From contig JAUSHG010000002.1 in the NCBI GenBank assembly GCA_030648695.1, positions 1-11,384 on the forward strand: a stretch of DNA of 11,384 nucleotides, in the 5' to 3' direction. The translations under genes were made by a program, and so were the position numbers. Positions 1 to 5,239 of the stretch are shown piece after piece. How positions within the stretch are numbered: position 1 is the first letter of the stretch; each line of letters starts with the position of its first letter. The stretch comes from a bacterium. GTDB taxonomy: Bacteria > Patescibacteriota > Minisyncoccia > Phycocordibacterales > UBA10002. The notes beneath the pieces were generated by a model. The model was not told the DNA's origin, ran no database searches, and worked only from the letters and a program-made list of their open reading frames with translations.

Positions 1-172
1 CGCCTCGCACGAATGGAAACGTCCTCGCTACGCCATTCTTATTGAGATAGGTTCTAGTTACAGGTGATACCTGCAAAACCGACCTGTACCACGTTAGACG
101 GCACCCTTTTGGCTTTCTTTCCGTTTCTCCCAGGTCAACCATTTTTTATAGACAGAATAACGTCTCTGCTGT
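1..172. other. Left-edge stretch without a supported gene
   Basis: I see no convincing gene here. A plus-strand frame is open from base 2 to a TGA at 65-67 and could be the last 21 codons of a gene cut by the window edge, but nothing in it is recognisable. Bases 60-87 contain short complementary words (ACAGGT, ACCTG, ACCTGT) that could fold into a small hairpin. Bases 11-38 carry a GAATGG/CCATTC inverted pair around a CTCGCTACG word that recalls the hairpin elements at 1992 and 2566. No clear -35/-10 pair was found ahead of the genes starting at 173 and 295. Confidence 0.4.
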
Positions 173-298
173 ATGGTTAAGCATACGAATTCTCTTTCTT
201 CTGCTGAAAAAGCCATACAGCAAGCCATATTTGAGCGTAACCCAAAAGATACTGGGATTCGCGTAAGAAGAAGAAAGAGTGTCCGTCTTCCCGTATGA
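173..298 (+). CDS. Possible 41-residue basic peptide overlapping the ECF sigma start
   Basis: This short ORF runs from an ATG at 173 to a TGA at 296-298, and that TGA overlaps the sigma factor ATG at 295 as ATGA, the classic translational-coupling arrangement. The predicted peptide has a helical-looking first half (LSSAEKAIQQAIFERNP) and a strongly basic tail (RVRRRKSVRLPV). I do not recognise a family. No Shine-Dalgarno sequence precedes the ATG, and a TAA at 158-160 closes the frame just upstream. Support comes from the overlap geometry and the sensible composition. It could instead be a chance ORF, or a leader whose translation delivers ribosomes to the sigma gene, which has no ribosome-binding site of its own. 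Confidence 0.35.
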   Translation: MVKHTNSLSSAEKAIQQAIFERNPKDTGIRVRRRKSVRLPV

Positions 299-810
299 AG
301 AATGCACGAGACCAATTCACCAATCTCTACAAAAAGGAAGCTGACGCGGTGTTCCGATTCTGCATTCTTAGAATTTCGGACCGCGAACAGGCCGTAGACC
401 TTACCCAGGAAGCGTTCCTGCGGCTATGGAACACGCTTCTTTCGGAGACCGAGATAAAAAACTACCGCGCATTTCTTTTCACGATTGCACGCAACCTCAT
501 TATTGACTGGTATCGGAAGAAAAAATCCATTTCACTTGATGCGCTCACCGATGCCGAAGACGGAGGATTTGATTTTCCGGATGACTCCCACGAGAAAACT
601 ACGGCGGATGCGGAGAAAACCCAATTATTACGTAACCTAAACGCCATTGACCCCCTGTTGCGAGAAGCCGTCTATCTGCGGTTTGTGGAAGGTCTCTCGC
701 CTCAGGAAATCGCCAAGGTACTTCATGTAAGCGTCAACGCCGCTTCGGTCCGCATCAGCCGCGGTATCGCACAGTTGCGGGAGAGGCGGGCGTACGGAGG
801 AGAACGATAA
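295..810 (+). CDS. ECF-family RNA polymerase sigma factor (sigma-70 family)
   Basis: This 171-residue protein has the two-domain build and usual length of an extracytoplasmic-function sigma factor. The region 2 domain spans about residues 8-77. It includes the DLTQEAFLRLW core-binding/-10 recognition segment (35-45) and FLFTIARNLIIDWYRKKK (60-77). An acidic linker follows (82-105). Region 4, about 111-165, contains the helix-turn-helix GLSPQEIAKVLHVSVNAASVR that reads the -35 element. ATG 295 is the only usable start, because the frame is closed by TAA at 238-240 and no other start codon lies between. No Shine-Dalgarno is visible, so translation may couple to the short ORF ending at 298. The next gene encodes a membrane-anchored protein whose short cytoplasmic N-terminus could act as an anti-sigma; that partnership is inferred from adjacency only. 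Confidence 0.93.
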   Translation: MKNARDQFTNLYKKEADAVFRFCILRISDREQAVDLTQEAFLRLWNTLLSETEIKNYRAFLFTIARNLIIDWYRKKKSISLDALTDAEDGGFDFPDDSHEKTTADAEKTQLLRNLNAIDPLLREAVYLRFVEGLSPQEIAKVLHVSVNAASVRISRGIAQLRERRAYGGER

Positions 811-817
811 AGCACCG

Positions 818-900
818 TTAACTGTTGACCATTAACTTTTAACGGAGAAAAAATACAGGGGAAAAGTGAGAGGTAAAGGTCAACAGTTAAAAGTCAACAG
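818..900 (+). repeat. Heptamer-based inverted repeat, copy 1 (split form)
   Basis: Four consecutive 7-bp units of the form TTRACNN occupy 818-845. Three units of the complementary form TYAANAG occupy 880-900, separated by a 34-bp unrelated spacer. A perfect 13-bp inverted repeat, TTAACTGTTGACC (818-830) against GGTCAACAGTTAA (878-890), links the halves. An alternative fold pairs ACTTTTAAC (835-843) with GTTAAAAGT (886-894) and is followed by six T at 901-906, so it might pause or attenuate transcription between the sigma gene and the DUF5667 gene. The same design recurs at 2071-2119 and 2897-2945. Confidence 0.8.
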
Positions 901-911
901 TTTTTTAAATC

Positions 912-1952
912 ATGGAAAACGAACAGTTTAACAAAGACATACAGGCAATCAGAACGATTGTGATGACGCCCGAGGAAAAAAAGCGGGTGCTCATGAACGT
1001 GCTTCAGGAAGTTCCGGAAAAAGAAACTTCCGGTTCTGTGCGCGCTCGTCTCTTTGACCTATTGTTCTCCCGCCATTCACTCTCCATTGCCCTGCTTCCT
1101 CTGCTCATAGTGCTCGTAGCCGGCACCGGCACCGCCATTGCGGCGGAAAACGCCGTGCCCGGTGACCTGCTCTATCCGGTAAAAACGTCCGTTACGGAAC
1201 GGGTGTTTGACGCCCTTGCTTTCGGGAACACGGCGCAGGCCATGCGAGCCGCGCAGAAGGCCGAGCGGCGCCTGCAGGAAGCGGAAACACTCGCCGCAAA
1301 AGGACGGCTTGATAGCGGAAATCTGGAGTCATTGCTCACGCGTTTTGAGGAACATACACAGACGTTTGAAGACCGTATTACCCGCACGACGGAAAACGCA
1401 GGAGAAACACTTCTGAAAGTGCGGCTCCGTTTTGAAGCGGCGCTTGCCGCCCACGGCCTTGTGCTTGAAAAAATAGGGCCGCGCGTATCTCCCGAAGTGC
1501 AGAAGGGCATCAGTGTCCTCGAGCTCACGGTTAAAGGCAAAAGTGTGGTGGTGGAAGGGGCAACGAGCGTAGACATACTCTCCGATGCTTCGACCGTGAT
1601 GCAGAGCAGTGCTCCGAAACAAGCAGGCATCACCGCACAAGAGGCAGTGAAGGCGTCTCCGGAGATGGCACGTCTGCAGAAAAAGCGCGCGCAACTCCAG
1701 AAACAAATTGCGGAAACCGCCCGGAAGCTGGACCCTATTTCTCCCGAGACATCCGCCTTTTCAAAAGACCTTAAGAGCACGGCACACACCCTGCTCTCTG
1801 ATGCCACCCGCGCCGTAGACCAGGCGGCGGTTGAGGAACAGGTCGGGGACTTTGAGGAGGCCTATACGATCCTGCATACCGGCGCACGCGAGGCAGAAAA
1901 AGCCCGCATAGTGAGTGAGCAGGAAAAGCAGCTGCGGAAATACGGGCGATAA
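912..1952 (+). CDS. Membrane-anchored DUF5667-type protein, possible anti-sigma partner
   Basis: The 346-residue product has a cytoplasmic N-terminus of about 55 residues, one transmembrane helix at about 56-78, then the segment AENAVPGDLLYPVKTSVTER (78-97), which is the hallmark start of the DUF5667 domain. The rest is an extracytoplasmic, largely helical, charged region with coiled-coil character (about 105-175 and 260-345). The function of DUF5667 is not known to me. Its placement 101 bp after an ECF sigma gene, with a single-pass topology like many anti-sigma factors, suggests that it transmits an envelope signal to the sigma factor. The N-terminus lacks a zinc-binding HxxxCxxC signature, so it is not a classical ZAS-type anti-sigma. 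There is no Shine-Dalgarno before ATG 912; heptamer repeats and a T6 run fill the leader. Confidence 0.82.
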   Translation: MENEQFNKDIQAIRTIVMTPEEKKRVLMNVLQEVPEKETSGSVRARLFDLLFSRHSLSIALLPLLIVLVAGTGTAIAAENAVPGDLLYPVKTSVTERVFDALAFGNTAQAMRAAQKAERRLQEAETLAAKGRLDSGNLESLLTRFEEHTQTFEDRITRTTENAGETLLKVRLRFEAALAAHGLVLEKIGPRVSPEVQKGISVLELTVKGKSVVVEGATSVDILSDASTVMQSSAPKQAGITAQEAVKASPEMARLQKKRAQLQKQIAETARKLDPISPETSAFSKDLKSTAHTLLSDATRAVDQAAVEEQVGDFEEAYTILHTGAREAEKARIVSEQEKQLRKYGR

Positions 1953-1953
1953 A

Positions 1954-1987
1954 GGTTCCTCGGAGCAGAGCTCCGAAATAGTAAACC
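1954..1987. repeat. Small hairpin after the DUF5667 gene
   Basis: Starting just after the stop codon, CGGAGC and GCTCCG form a 6-bp stem with a 3-base loop, framed by GGTT and AACC. It lies between convergent genes (912-1952 plus strand and 2128-2478 minus strand), where a transcript end is expected, but no T-run follows on either strand. I regard it as a possible transcript-end structure, not a proven terminator. Confidence 0.4.
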
Positions 1988-1991
1988 TTTG

Positions 1992-2056
1992 TTAGCTCCT
2001 CGGCTCGGAAATGAAAACCCAAAGCGGTTTTCATTTCTCTCGCTCTACGTCGCTAA
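1992..2056. repeat. Interspersed hairpin element, copy A
   Basis: The element is bounded by TTAGC (1992-1996) and GCTAA (2052-2056). It contains a perfect 12-bp stem, GAAATGAAAACC (2008-2019) with GGTTTTCATTTC (2026-2037), around a 6-base loop. Flanking words CTCCTCGG and CTCGCTCTACG are shared with the copy at 2566-2625, where the stem sequence has changed but pairing is partly kept. That pattern, constant flanks with a variable stem, marks it as one family of mobile or structural intergenic repeat. No T-run is present. Confidence 0.7.
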
Positions 2057-2070
2057 TAAGAATCGCACTA

Positions 2071-2119
2071 TTAACCGTTGACTCTTCACTGTTAACAGTC
2101 AACAGTTAAAAGTTAATGG
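2071..2119. repeat. Heptamer-based inverted repeat, copy 2 (compact, 7 units)
   Basis: Seven contiguous 7-bp units cover exactly 49 bp. The first four follow TTRACNN (one has TTCAC) and the last three follow TYAANAG or TTAATGG. The two halves are approximately reverse complements, so the array can fold into a long imperfect hairpin with the central unit TTAACAG near the loop. It aligns unit for unit with the copy at 2897-2945. It lies in the convergent gap between the DUF5667 gene and the 2128-2478 gene, nine bases short of the latter's stop. Confidence 0.85.
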
Positions 2120-2127
2120 TGACTTCA

Positions 2128-2478
2128 CTATGGCGCTCTGCGAACCACCGTGGCTTCGTTATTGGTGCGATACCGGTACTCGCGGTCCTCTGCTTTGAGA
2201 ATCACCAGGAACCCCGGAGTGATGGCTTGTGTGCAGAATTCATCCTCTTTCGCAATACCGAGGCACCCGTTCGGCCAGTCCAGGGGCGAAACCCCGACAA
2301 CGAGCACTTCATTTTCAGGAATGCCGAGCCCTTGAGCAAGCGCGGCAGCAGAGCGCTCCCCCGCACGCTCCGAGGCGCCGCTATCCCCTTCAGTGCCTTG
2401 TTTCGCAAGGTAGACGCCCCCGACAAGGAGGAGCACAATGGCGGCGATTCCCGCCGCGATAGATGTTTGTTTTGCCAT
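2128..2478 (-). CDS. Small membrane-anchored protein with a conserved Cys-pair domain
   Basis: The product has 116 residues. Residues 7-25 form a hydrophobic signal anchor, 27-42 a short polar linker, and about 43-116 a compact extracytoplasmic domain. The core VVGVSPLDWPNGCLGIAKED (60-79) followed by FCTQAITPGF (81-90) matches a small secreted domain I have seen in diverse bacteria, with a W-P-x-G-C-L-G motif, a second Cys ten residues later (Cys72, Cys82) and a T-P-G turn. The cysteines probably form a disulfide outside the membrane. I know no biochemical role for it. No Shine-Dalgarno precedes ATG 2478, and a promoter-like pair lies so close upstream that the message could be leaderless. 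Confidence 0.75.
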   Translation of the reverse strand: MAKQTSIAAGIAAIVLLLVGGVYLAKQGTEGDSGASERAGERSAAALAQGLGIPENEVLVVGVSPLDWPNGCLGIAKEDEFCTQAITPGFLVILKAEDREYRYRTNNEATVVRRAP

Positions 2479-2484
2479 ATTGTT

Positions 2485-2512
2485 TTTGTATGAGCGAAGA
2501 GTCCGGTGTCCA
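2485..2512 (-). promoter_or_regulatory. Promoter-like pair TGGACA-N16-TACAAA ahead of the Cys-pair gene
   Basis: On the minus strand the -35 word TGGACA (2507-2512) is followed by 16 bp and TACAAA (2485-2490). The -35 matches the consensus in five of six bases and the -10 in four of six. The expected transcription start falls within a base or two of ATG 2478, which would give a leaderless mRNA and agrees with the missing Shine-Dalgarno. The same -35 word and spacing occur before the SWIB gene. Confidence 0.4.
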
Positions 2513-2565
2513 AAATGGTTGCCGCCTCTTCACGTGTATGTACATATAATTCCCGAGAAATGATA

Positions 2566-2625
2566 GTAACTCCTCGGCCCGGAAATGCAAACTCCGAAGT
2601 GTGCATGTCACTCGCTCTACGTTGC
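2566..2625. repeat. Interspersed hairpin element, copy B
   Basis: It shares with copy A (1992-2056) the block CTCCTCGGCNCGGAAATG on one side and CTCGCTCTACG on the other. The intervening stem differs: ATGCAAACT (2585-2593) pairs imperfectly with AGTGTGCAT (2598-2606). It lies upstream of the 2128-2478 gene and downstream of the 2642-2818 gene on the same strand. A related word, CGTAGCGAGACATGC, occurs in opposite orientation at about 2832-2846. Confidence 0.65.
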
Positions 2626-2641
2626 AAATAATATCTCATAA

Positions 2642-2818
2642 TTAATTAACTGACGAACTTCTGGAAGTGCCGCCCTGCTCTCTATTCAGGTTAACGCGGG
2701 CGCCTTCGTCCAGTTCTTCCATGCCGTAATTGCGGTACCACAGCACAAACCCGCCGATAAGCACGAGGATAATGACAATGACTATAAGAATCGTGTTGGT
2801 GGATGACTGGTCGTTCAT
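2642..2818 (-). CDS. 58-residue single-pass membrane peptide
   Basis: The frame runs from ATG at 2818 to TAA at 2642-2644. Residues 1-8 are polar, about 9-27 are strongly hydrophobic (TILIVIVIILVLIGGFVLW), and the C-terminal half is polar and charged (YRNYGMEELDEGARVNLNRE) with a Ser-rich end. The clean polar-hydrophobic-polar layout and a full-length open frame without a competing one argue for a real gene. It is probably a tail-out or tail-in single-pass membrane protein; I cannot assign a function. There is no strong Shine-Dalgarno; GGGA lies about ten bases upstream. A 15-bp hairpin (2847-2890) and the third heptamer repeat sit in its upstream region. Confidence 0.7.
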   Translation of the reverse strand: MNDQSSTNTILIVIVIILVLIGGFVLWYRNYGMEELDEGARVNLNREQGGTSRSSSVN

Positions 2819-2846
2819 ATATCACTTTTCCCGTAGCGAGACATGC

Positions 2847-2890
2847 TATTACAGACGAATAGAATTAAGAAATCTTACTCGTCTGTAGTA
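2847..2890. repeat. Hairpin upstream of the 58-residue peptide gene
   Basis: Fifteen-base arms at 2847-2861 and 2876-2890 (TATTACAGACGAATA and TACTCGTCTGTAGTA) pair with one wobble and one mismatch around a 14-base loop. It ends 29 bp before the start at 2818. With no T-run it is more likely a leader structure or a repeat than a terminator. Confidence 0.55.
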
Positions 2891-2896
2891 GAACTT

Positions 2897-2945
2897 TTAA
2901 CCATTGACTCTTAACTGTTAACAGTCAATAGTGAATAGTTAATGG
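2897..2945. repeat. Heptamer-based inverted repeat, copy 3 (compact, 7 units)
   Basis: Seven 7-bp units fill 49 bp in the same order as at 2071-2119: TTRACNN-type units, a central TTAACAG, then TYAANAG-type units ending in TTAATGG. The outermost units AACCATT and AATGGTT are exact reverse complements, and inner units pair with wobbles. Unit register and total length are preserved between copies while individual bases differ, which suggests that the 7-bp phase and the dyad are the conserved properties. Confidence 0.85.
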
Positions 2946-2947
2946 TT

Positions 2948-2976
2948 GCATCCGATAGCTTTTAGCTATCGGATGC
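2948..2976. repeat. Perfect 13-bp hairpin overlapping a stop codon
   Basis: GCATCCGATAGCT (2948-2960) and AGCTATCGGATGC (2964-2976) form a perfect 13-bp stem with a three-base loop. The 3' end of the 2966-3484 gene, including its TAG stop, lies inside the stem. No U-tract follows on either strand, so it is probably a 3'-end stabiliser or a Rho-independent-like structure lacking its tail, not a canonical terminator. Confidence 0.6.
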
Positions 2977-3484
2977 CGGTATCACACGAGAGATTGGCCA
3001 GCGTGTAGGAACTCGTGGCCACGGTGATGATGGATTCTCTGCAGGCCGGAAATACATTTCCGCCTTTGGGAAGAAACGCATAGCGTCCGGGCGGAAGTGA
3101 TGCCTCAAACGTGCCGGAAGCCGAACTGAACACAATCGCGAGCGGAAGCGTTTTGTCTACTGCACGGAATATGGAAATGGTGGTTTGAAACGGCAAGTCC
3201 TTGCACTCTTCTCCCTCCCGCACCACCGGACATTGCGGACCAAGGAGCACCACTCCTCGTACGCCGGACTGCACTCCTGCACTGTTTCCGCCTGAATTGG
3301 TAGTGGCAGCCGTAGTGGTCGCAGGAGGAGTGTTCTGCACTCGTTCCTGCGTAGTAGTCGCGCTACCCACACTGCGGAAAGGACTTCCCTCCTCATCCTG
3401 ATTTTGATTTATTACAAACCAAGCCCCGCCTCCAATAATCACTACCCCCGCGATTCCCGCTATCCATTTTTGAGCGTTTGTCAT
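2966..3484 (-). CDS. Membrane-anchored extracytoplasmic protein with a four-Cys beta domain
   Basis: This 172-residue product is counted from ATG 3484. Residues 8-25 are a membrane anchor, about 40-72 a Ser/Thr/Asn-rich linker (ATTTQERVQNTPPATTTAAT), and 74-172 a domain rich in beta-strand patterns. The domain has SGVRGVVLLGPQCPVV, a central FSSASGTFEASLPPGRYAFL typical of carboxypeptidase-regulatory or transthyretin-like folds, and a CDTGIR end. Cys85, Cys94, Cys148 and Cys167 could form two disulfides outside the cell. The function is unknown; a cell-surface or wall-associated role is inferred. A GTG at 3490 is in frame two codons earlier, but ATG is preferred; neither has a Shine-Dalgarno. 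Confidence 0.75.
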   Translation of the reverse strand: MTNAQKWIAGIAGVVIIGGGAWFVINQNQDEEGSPFRSVGSATTTQERVQNTPPATTTAATTNSGGNSAGVQSGVRGVVLLGPQCPVVREGEECKDLPFQTTISIFRAVDKTLPLAIVFSSASGTFEASLPPGRYAFLPKGGNVFPACRESIITVATSSYTLANLSCDTGIR

Positions 3485-3524
3485 ATACACAATAGACGAA
3501 CAAACCCCACAGTGCTTTCAGCAC

Positions 3525-3566
3525 AAAAACACCCCAATCCGCCGAGGGCGGATTGGGGTGTTTTTT
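3525..3566 (-). terminator. Intrinsic terminator, bidirectional, after the zinc-ribbon gene
   Basis: ACACCCCAATCCGCC (3529-3543) and GGCGGATTGGGGTGT (3547-3561) form a perfect 15-bp stem with a GAG loop. Read on the minus strand it is followed by a run of T (complement of AAAAA at 3525-3529), and it lies 21 bp after the stop of the 3587-3733 gene. On the plus strand it ends in TTTTTT (3561-3566), so it could also stop antisense transcription. Confidence 0.88.
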
Positions 3567-3586
3567 GACTCATCAAATGAAAAAAA

Positions 3587-3733
3587 TTATCGCCCCGCAC
3601 GCTTGGCAATGCACCTGATGCACACGGTCTGTTCTAGCCGTGTCTTGATATATTTATTGCCGCACGCGCAAAGGAGCACCACGGTAGGAGTGGCTTTCTC
3701 TGTCCATTTTCCGTTGTGCTGGAATGTCTTCAT
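3587..3733 (-). CDS. 48-residue zinc-ribbon-like protein
   Basis: The frame runs from ATG 3733 to TAA 3587-3589. The peptide carries two metal-knuckle motifs, CAC at residues 22-24 and CIRC at 38-41, separated by a 13-residue basic loop (GNKYIKTRLEQTV). It ends in a basic tail (IAKRAGR). C-x-C plus C-x2-C spacing is typical of a small treble-clef or ribbon zinc site, and the basic charge suggests nucleic-acid binding; both are inferences. A strong terminator follows directly, as expected for a real monocistronic gene, and upstream is the end of the DEAD-box helicase gene. Confidence 0.72.
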   Translation of the reverse strand: MKTFQHNGKWTEKATPTVVLLCACGNKYIKTRLEQTVCIRCIAKRAGR

Positions 3734-3784
3734 AAATAATACCAATAACGAATCCTTACAAATATACGAATATGCGATAGAAAA

Positions 3785-3869
3785 GTTTTGCGTCAGTTTT
3801 GCGTGTCTTCCTTTCGCGCTTTGCCCCGTACCAAGCTTTGCTTTGGTACTGGGGTCTGTTTAGCGTCTT
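3785..3869 (-). repeat. ACGC-AAA periodic 3'-flank repeat with hairpin, copy after the helicase
   Basis: On the minus strand, just after the helicase stop, words such as ACGCTAAACAGAC, GCGCGAAAGG, ACGCAAAACTG and ACGCAAAAC recur about every 11-14 bp. A hairpin sits inside: CCCC-GTACCAAG (3824-3835) with CTTTGGTAC-T-GGGG (3841-3854). The same words occur at 6722-6768, again directly after a stop codon. There is no U-tract, so termination here is uncertain. Confidence 0.55.
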
Positions 3870-5105
3870 TCATTCTATGAAAGTAAGTGCCTTACCACGC
3901 TTGTCGCCGCGGCCGGTCCTACCGATACGGTGCACGTAGTCATCGTAGGTGGCCGGAATGTCATAGTTGATGACATGGCTCACGTCCGCGATATCAAGTC
4001 CGCGCGCGGCCACATCCGTCGCCACAAGGATTTTGACATGGTCGTCCCTAAAACCTCCCAAGGCGCGCTGGCGCCTAGAATGATTCTTGTCTCCGTGAAT
4101 TGAGTCCGCTTTGAAGCCGCGCCGTAGTAACTCAACGGAAAGCTTCTCCGCACCGTGCTTGGTGCGCGCGAAAATGAGCACCTTGCTGAAGTCATCCTGT
4201 CGAAGTAACCCGTGCAGCACCTCCACTTTCTCGGTACCGCGCGAGACGCGCACCACATCCTGCTCCACGCTCTTCGGCGTTTCGGTGGTCTTTACTGAAA
4301 TACGCACCGGCTCGCGGAGAAATTCAGAGACAAGTTTTTCAATTTCGCGCGAAAGTGTCGCGGAAAACAACAGTGTATGGCGCTCTTTAGGCATGAGCGA
4401 CACCACATAGCGCATGTCCCCCACAAATCCCATATCAAGCATACGGTCCGCTTCGTCCAATACAATCGTCTTGAAAAAGGCGAGATTGATGACCTTGCGG
4501 CTGATGAGGTCCTTGAGCCGTCCCGGCGTGCCGATGATACAGCTGTGCTCATAGCGAAGGTCGGAAATCTGCTTTCCGATGCTGGCACCGCCCACCACGC
4601 ACACCGAGAACATGCGCATGCCCTTGGCAAAGGCGCGGAACTCCTGGTCAATCTGAATGGCAAGCTCGCGGGTGGGTACCACAATGAGCACTTTCTCTTT
4701 CGGATTCGCAAGCACTTTGTTGATGAGAGGAAGCAAAAACGCAGCCGTCTTTCCGGTGCCGGTATTGGCAATGCCCACGACATCCGTGCCCTTGAGAATG
4801 TGCGGAATGGCGCGGTCCTGAATCGGCGTGGGAGTCGTGTAGCCCTTAAGCGCGACATTGCGCTTAAGCCGTTCATCCATGACGAAGTCCTGAAAATTAT
4901 GTTCAGGTACAAAATGTTCCGCTACTTCAGTAATCACCGCTTTGTTTATAAATTTTGACGGGTCAATGTACTGTCCCGGGGGACCCTTGCGAAAGCCGCC
5001 GCGACCGCGGGCCGGACTAAAGCGTGAGGGGCCTGCGCCGCGGGAAAAACCGCCCTTATAAGAAGAGTGTCGTGAACCTCTTTGATTGAAGTTTTTGGTA
5101 TACAT
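3870..5105 (-). CDS. DEAD-box ATP-dependent RNA helicase
   Basis: The 411-residue protein unwinds or remodels RNA using ATP, in ribosome assembly, mRNA decay or cold response. The N-terminus (about 4-42) is basic and Gly/Arg-rich (SRGAGPSRFSPARGRGGFRKG), a likely RNA-binding extension. The motifs are in order: Q-motif region FQDFVMDERLKRNVALKGY through PTPIQ (71-96), motif I ANTGTGKT (113-120), Ia PTRELAIQ (144-151), Ib TPGRL, II DEAD (217-220), III SAT (248-250), IV LIFART, V ATDVAARGLD (362-371) and VI HRIGRTGR (392-399). The protein ends soon after motif VI, so unlike DeaD/CsdA it has no C-terminal RNA-binding tail; the basic domain is at the front instead. ATG 5105 is chosen over an in-frame TTG at 5126 because TTAGGG lies eight bases upstream. 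A highly structured leader precedes it. Confidence 0.96.
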   Translation of the reverse strand: MYTKNFNQRGSRHSSYKGGFSRGAGPSRFSPARGRGGFRKGPPGQYIDPSKFINKAVITEVAEHFVPEHNFQDFVMDERLKRNVALKGYTTPTPIQDRAIPHILKGTDVVGIANTGTGKTAAFLLPLINKVLANPKEKVLIVVPTRELAIQIDQEFRAFAKGMRMFSVCVVGGASIGKQISDLRYEHSCIIGTPGRLKDLISRKVINLAFFKTIVLDEADRMLDMGFVGDMRYVVSLMPKERHTLLFSATLSREIEKLVSEFLREPVRISVKTTETPKSVEQDVVRVSRGTEKVEVLHGLLRQDDFSKVLIFARTKHGAEKLSVELLRRGFKADSIHGDKNHSRRQRALGGFRDDHVKILVATDVAARGLDIADVSHVINYDIPATYDDYVHRIGRTGRGDKRGKALTFIE

Positions 5106-5117
5106 AAATAGCCCTAA

Positions 5118-5220
5118 CCCGCCCAACTTTCAGACATGACAACAGGAACTATGCAAGGATATTTCACTGCAATCAATGAAACAACCGGAACAACAGTACC
5201 ACTGCTGAAAGTTAGGCGGG
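5118..5220 (-). promoter_or_regulatory. Long-range stem in the helicase 5' leader
   Basis: On the minus strand, CCCGCCTAACTTTCAG (5220-5205) pairs over 16 bp with CTGAAAGTTGGGCGGG (5133-5118), enclosing 71 bases. The only non-Watson-Crick pair is U-G in the minus-strand RNA, whereas in plus-strand RNA it would be a C-A mismatch, so the structure favours the helicase transcript. The 3' arm ends directly before the TTAGGG ribosome-binding site and ATG 5105. Within the loop GTTCCKGTTGT occurs twice, 42 bp apart. Leader-based autoregulation is known for cold-induced DEAD-box helicase genes; applying that here is inference. Confidence 0.6.
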
Positions 5221-5231
5221 CAACCCCGGCC

Positions 5232-5237
5232 ATTATA
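5232..5237 (-). promoter_or_regulatory. Perfect -10 hexamer TATAAT ahead of the helicase leader
   Basis: TATAAT on the minus strand lies just after the T-run of the terminator at 5240-5283. A start about seven bases on would place the 5' end of the helicase mRNA near 5225, right before the first arm of the 5118-5220 stem. No good -35 is present 15-19 bp upstream because that space is the terminator stem, so this would be a -10-dependent or weak promoter. Confidence 0.4.
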
Positions 5238-5239
5238 GT

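Noticed and set aside
60..100. tRNA-like fold at the left edge
   Set aside because: Short complementary words exist, but there is no acceptor stem, anticodon arm or T-loop signature.
1172..1807. 211-codon minus-strand frame inside the DUF5667 gene
   Set aside because: It is antisense to a well-supported gene, and its Ser/Arg/Cys-rich composition is typical of a shadow frame.
4292..4912. 206-codon frame inside the helicase gene
   Set aside because: It overlaps the conserved helicase motifs in another frame, with an Arg/Ser/Cys-rich composition.
5106..5126. TTG start adding seven residues to the helicase
   Set aside because: The extension runs into the leader stem and lacks a ribosome-binding site; ATG 5105 has TTAGGG upstream.
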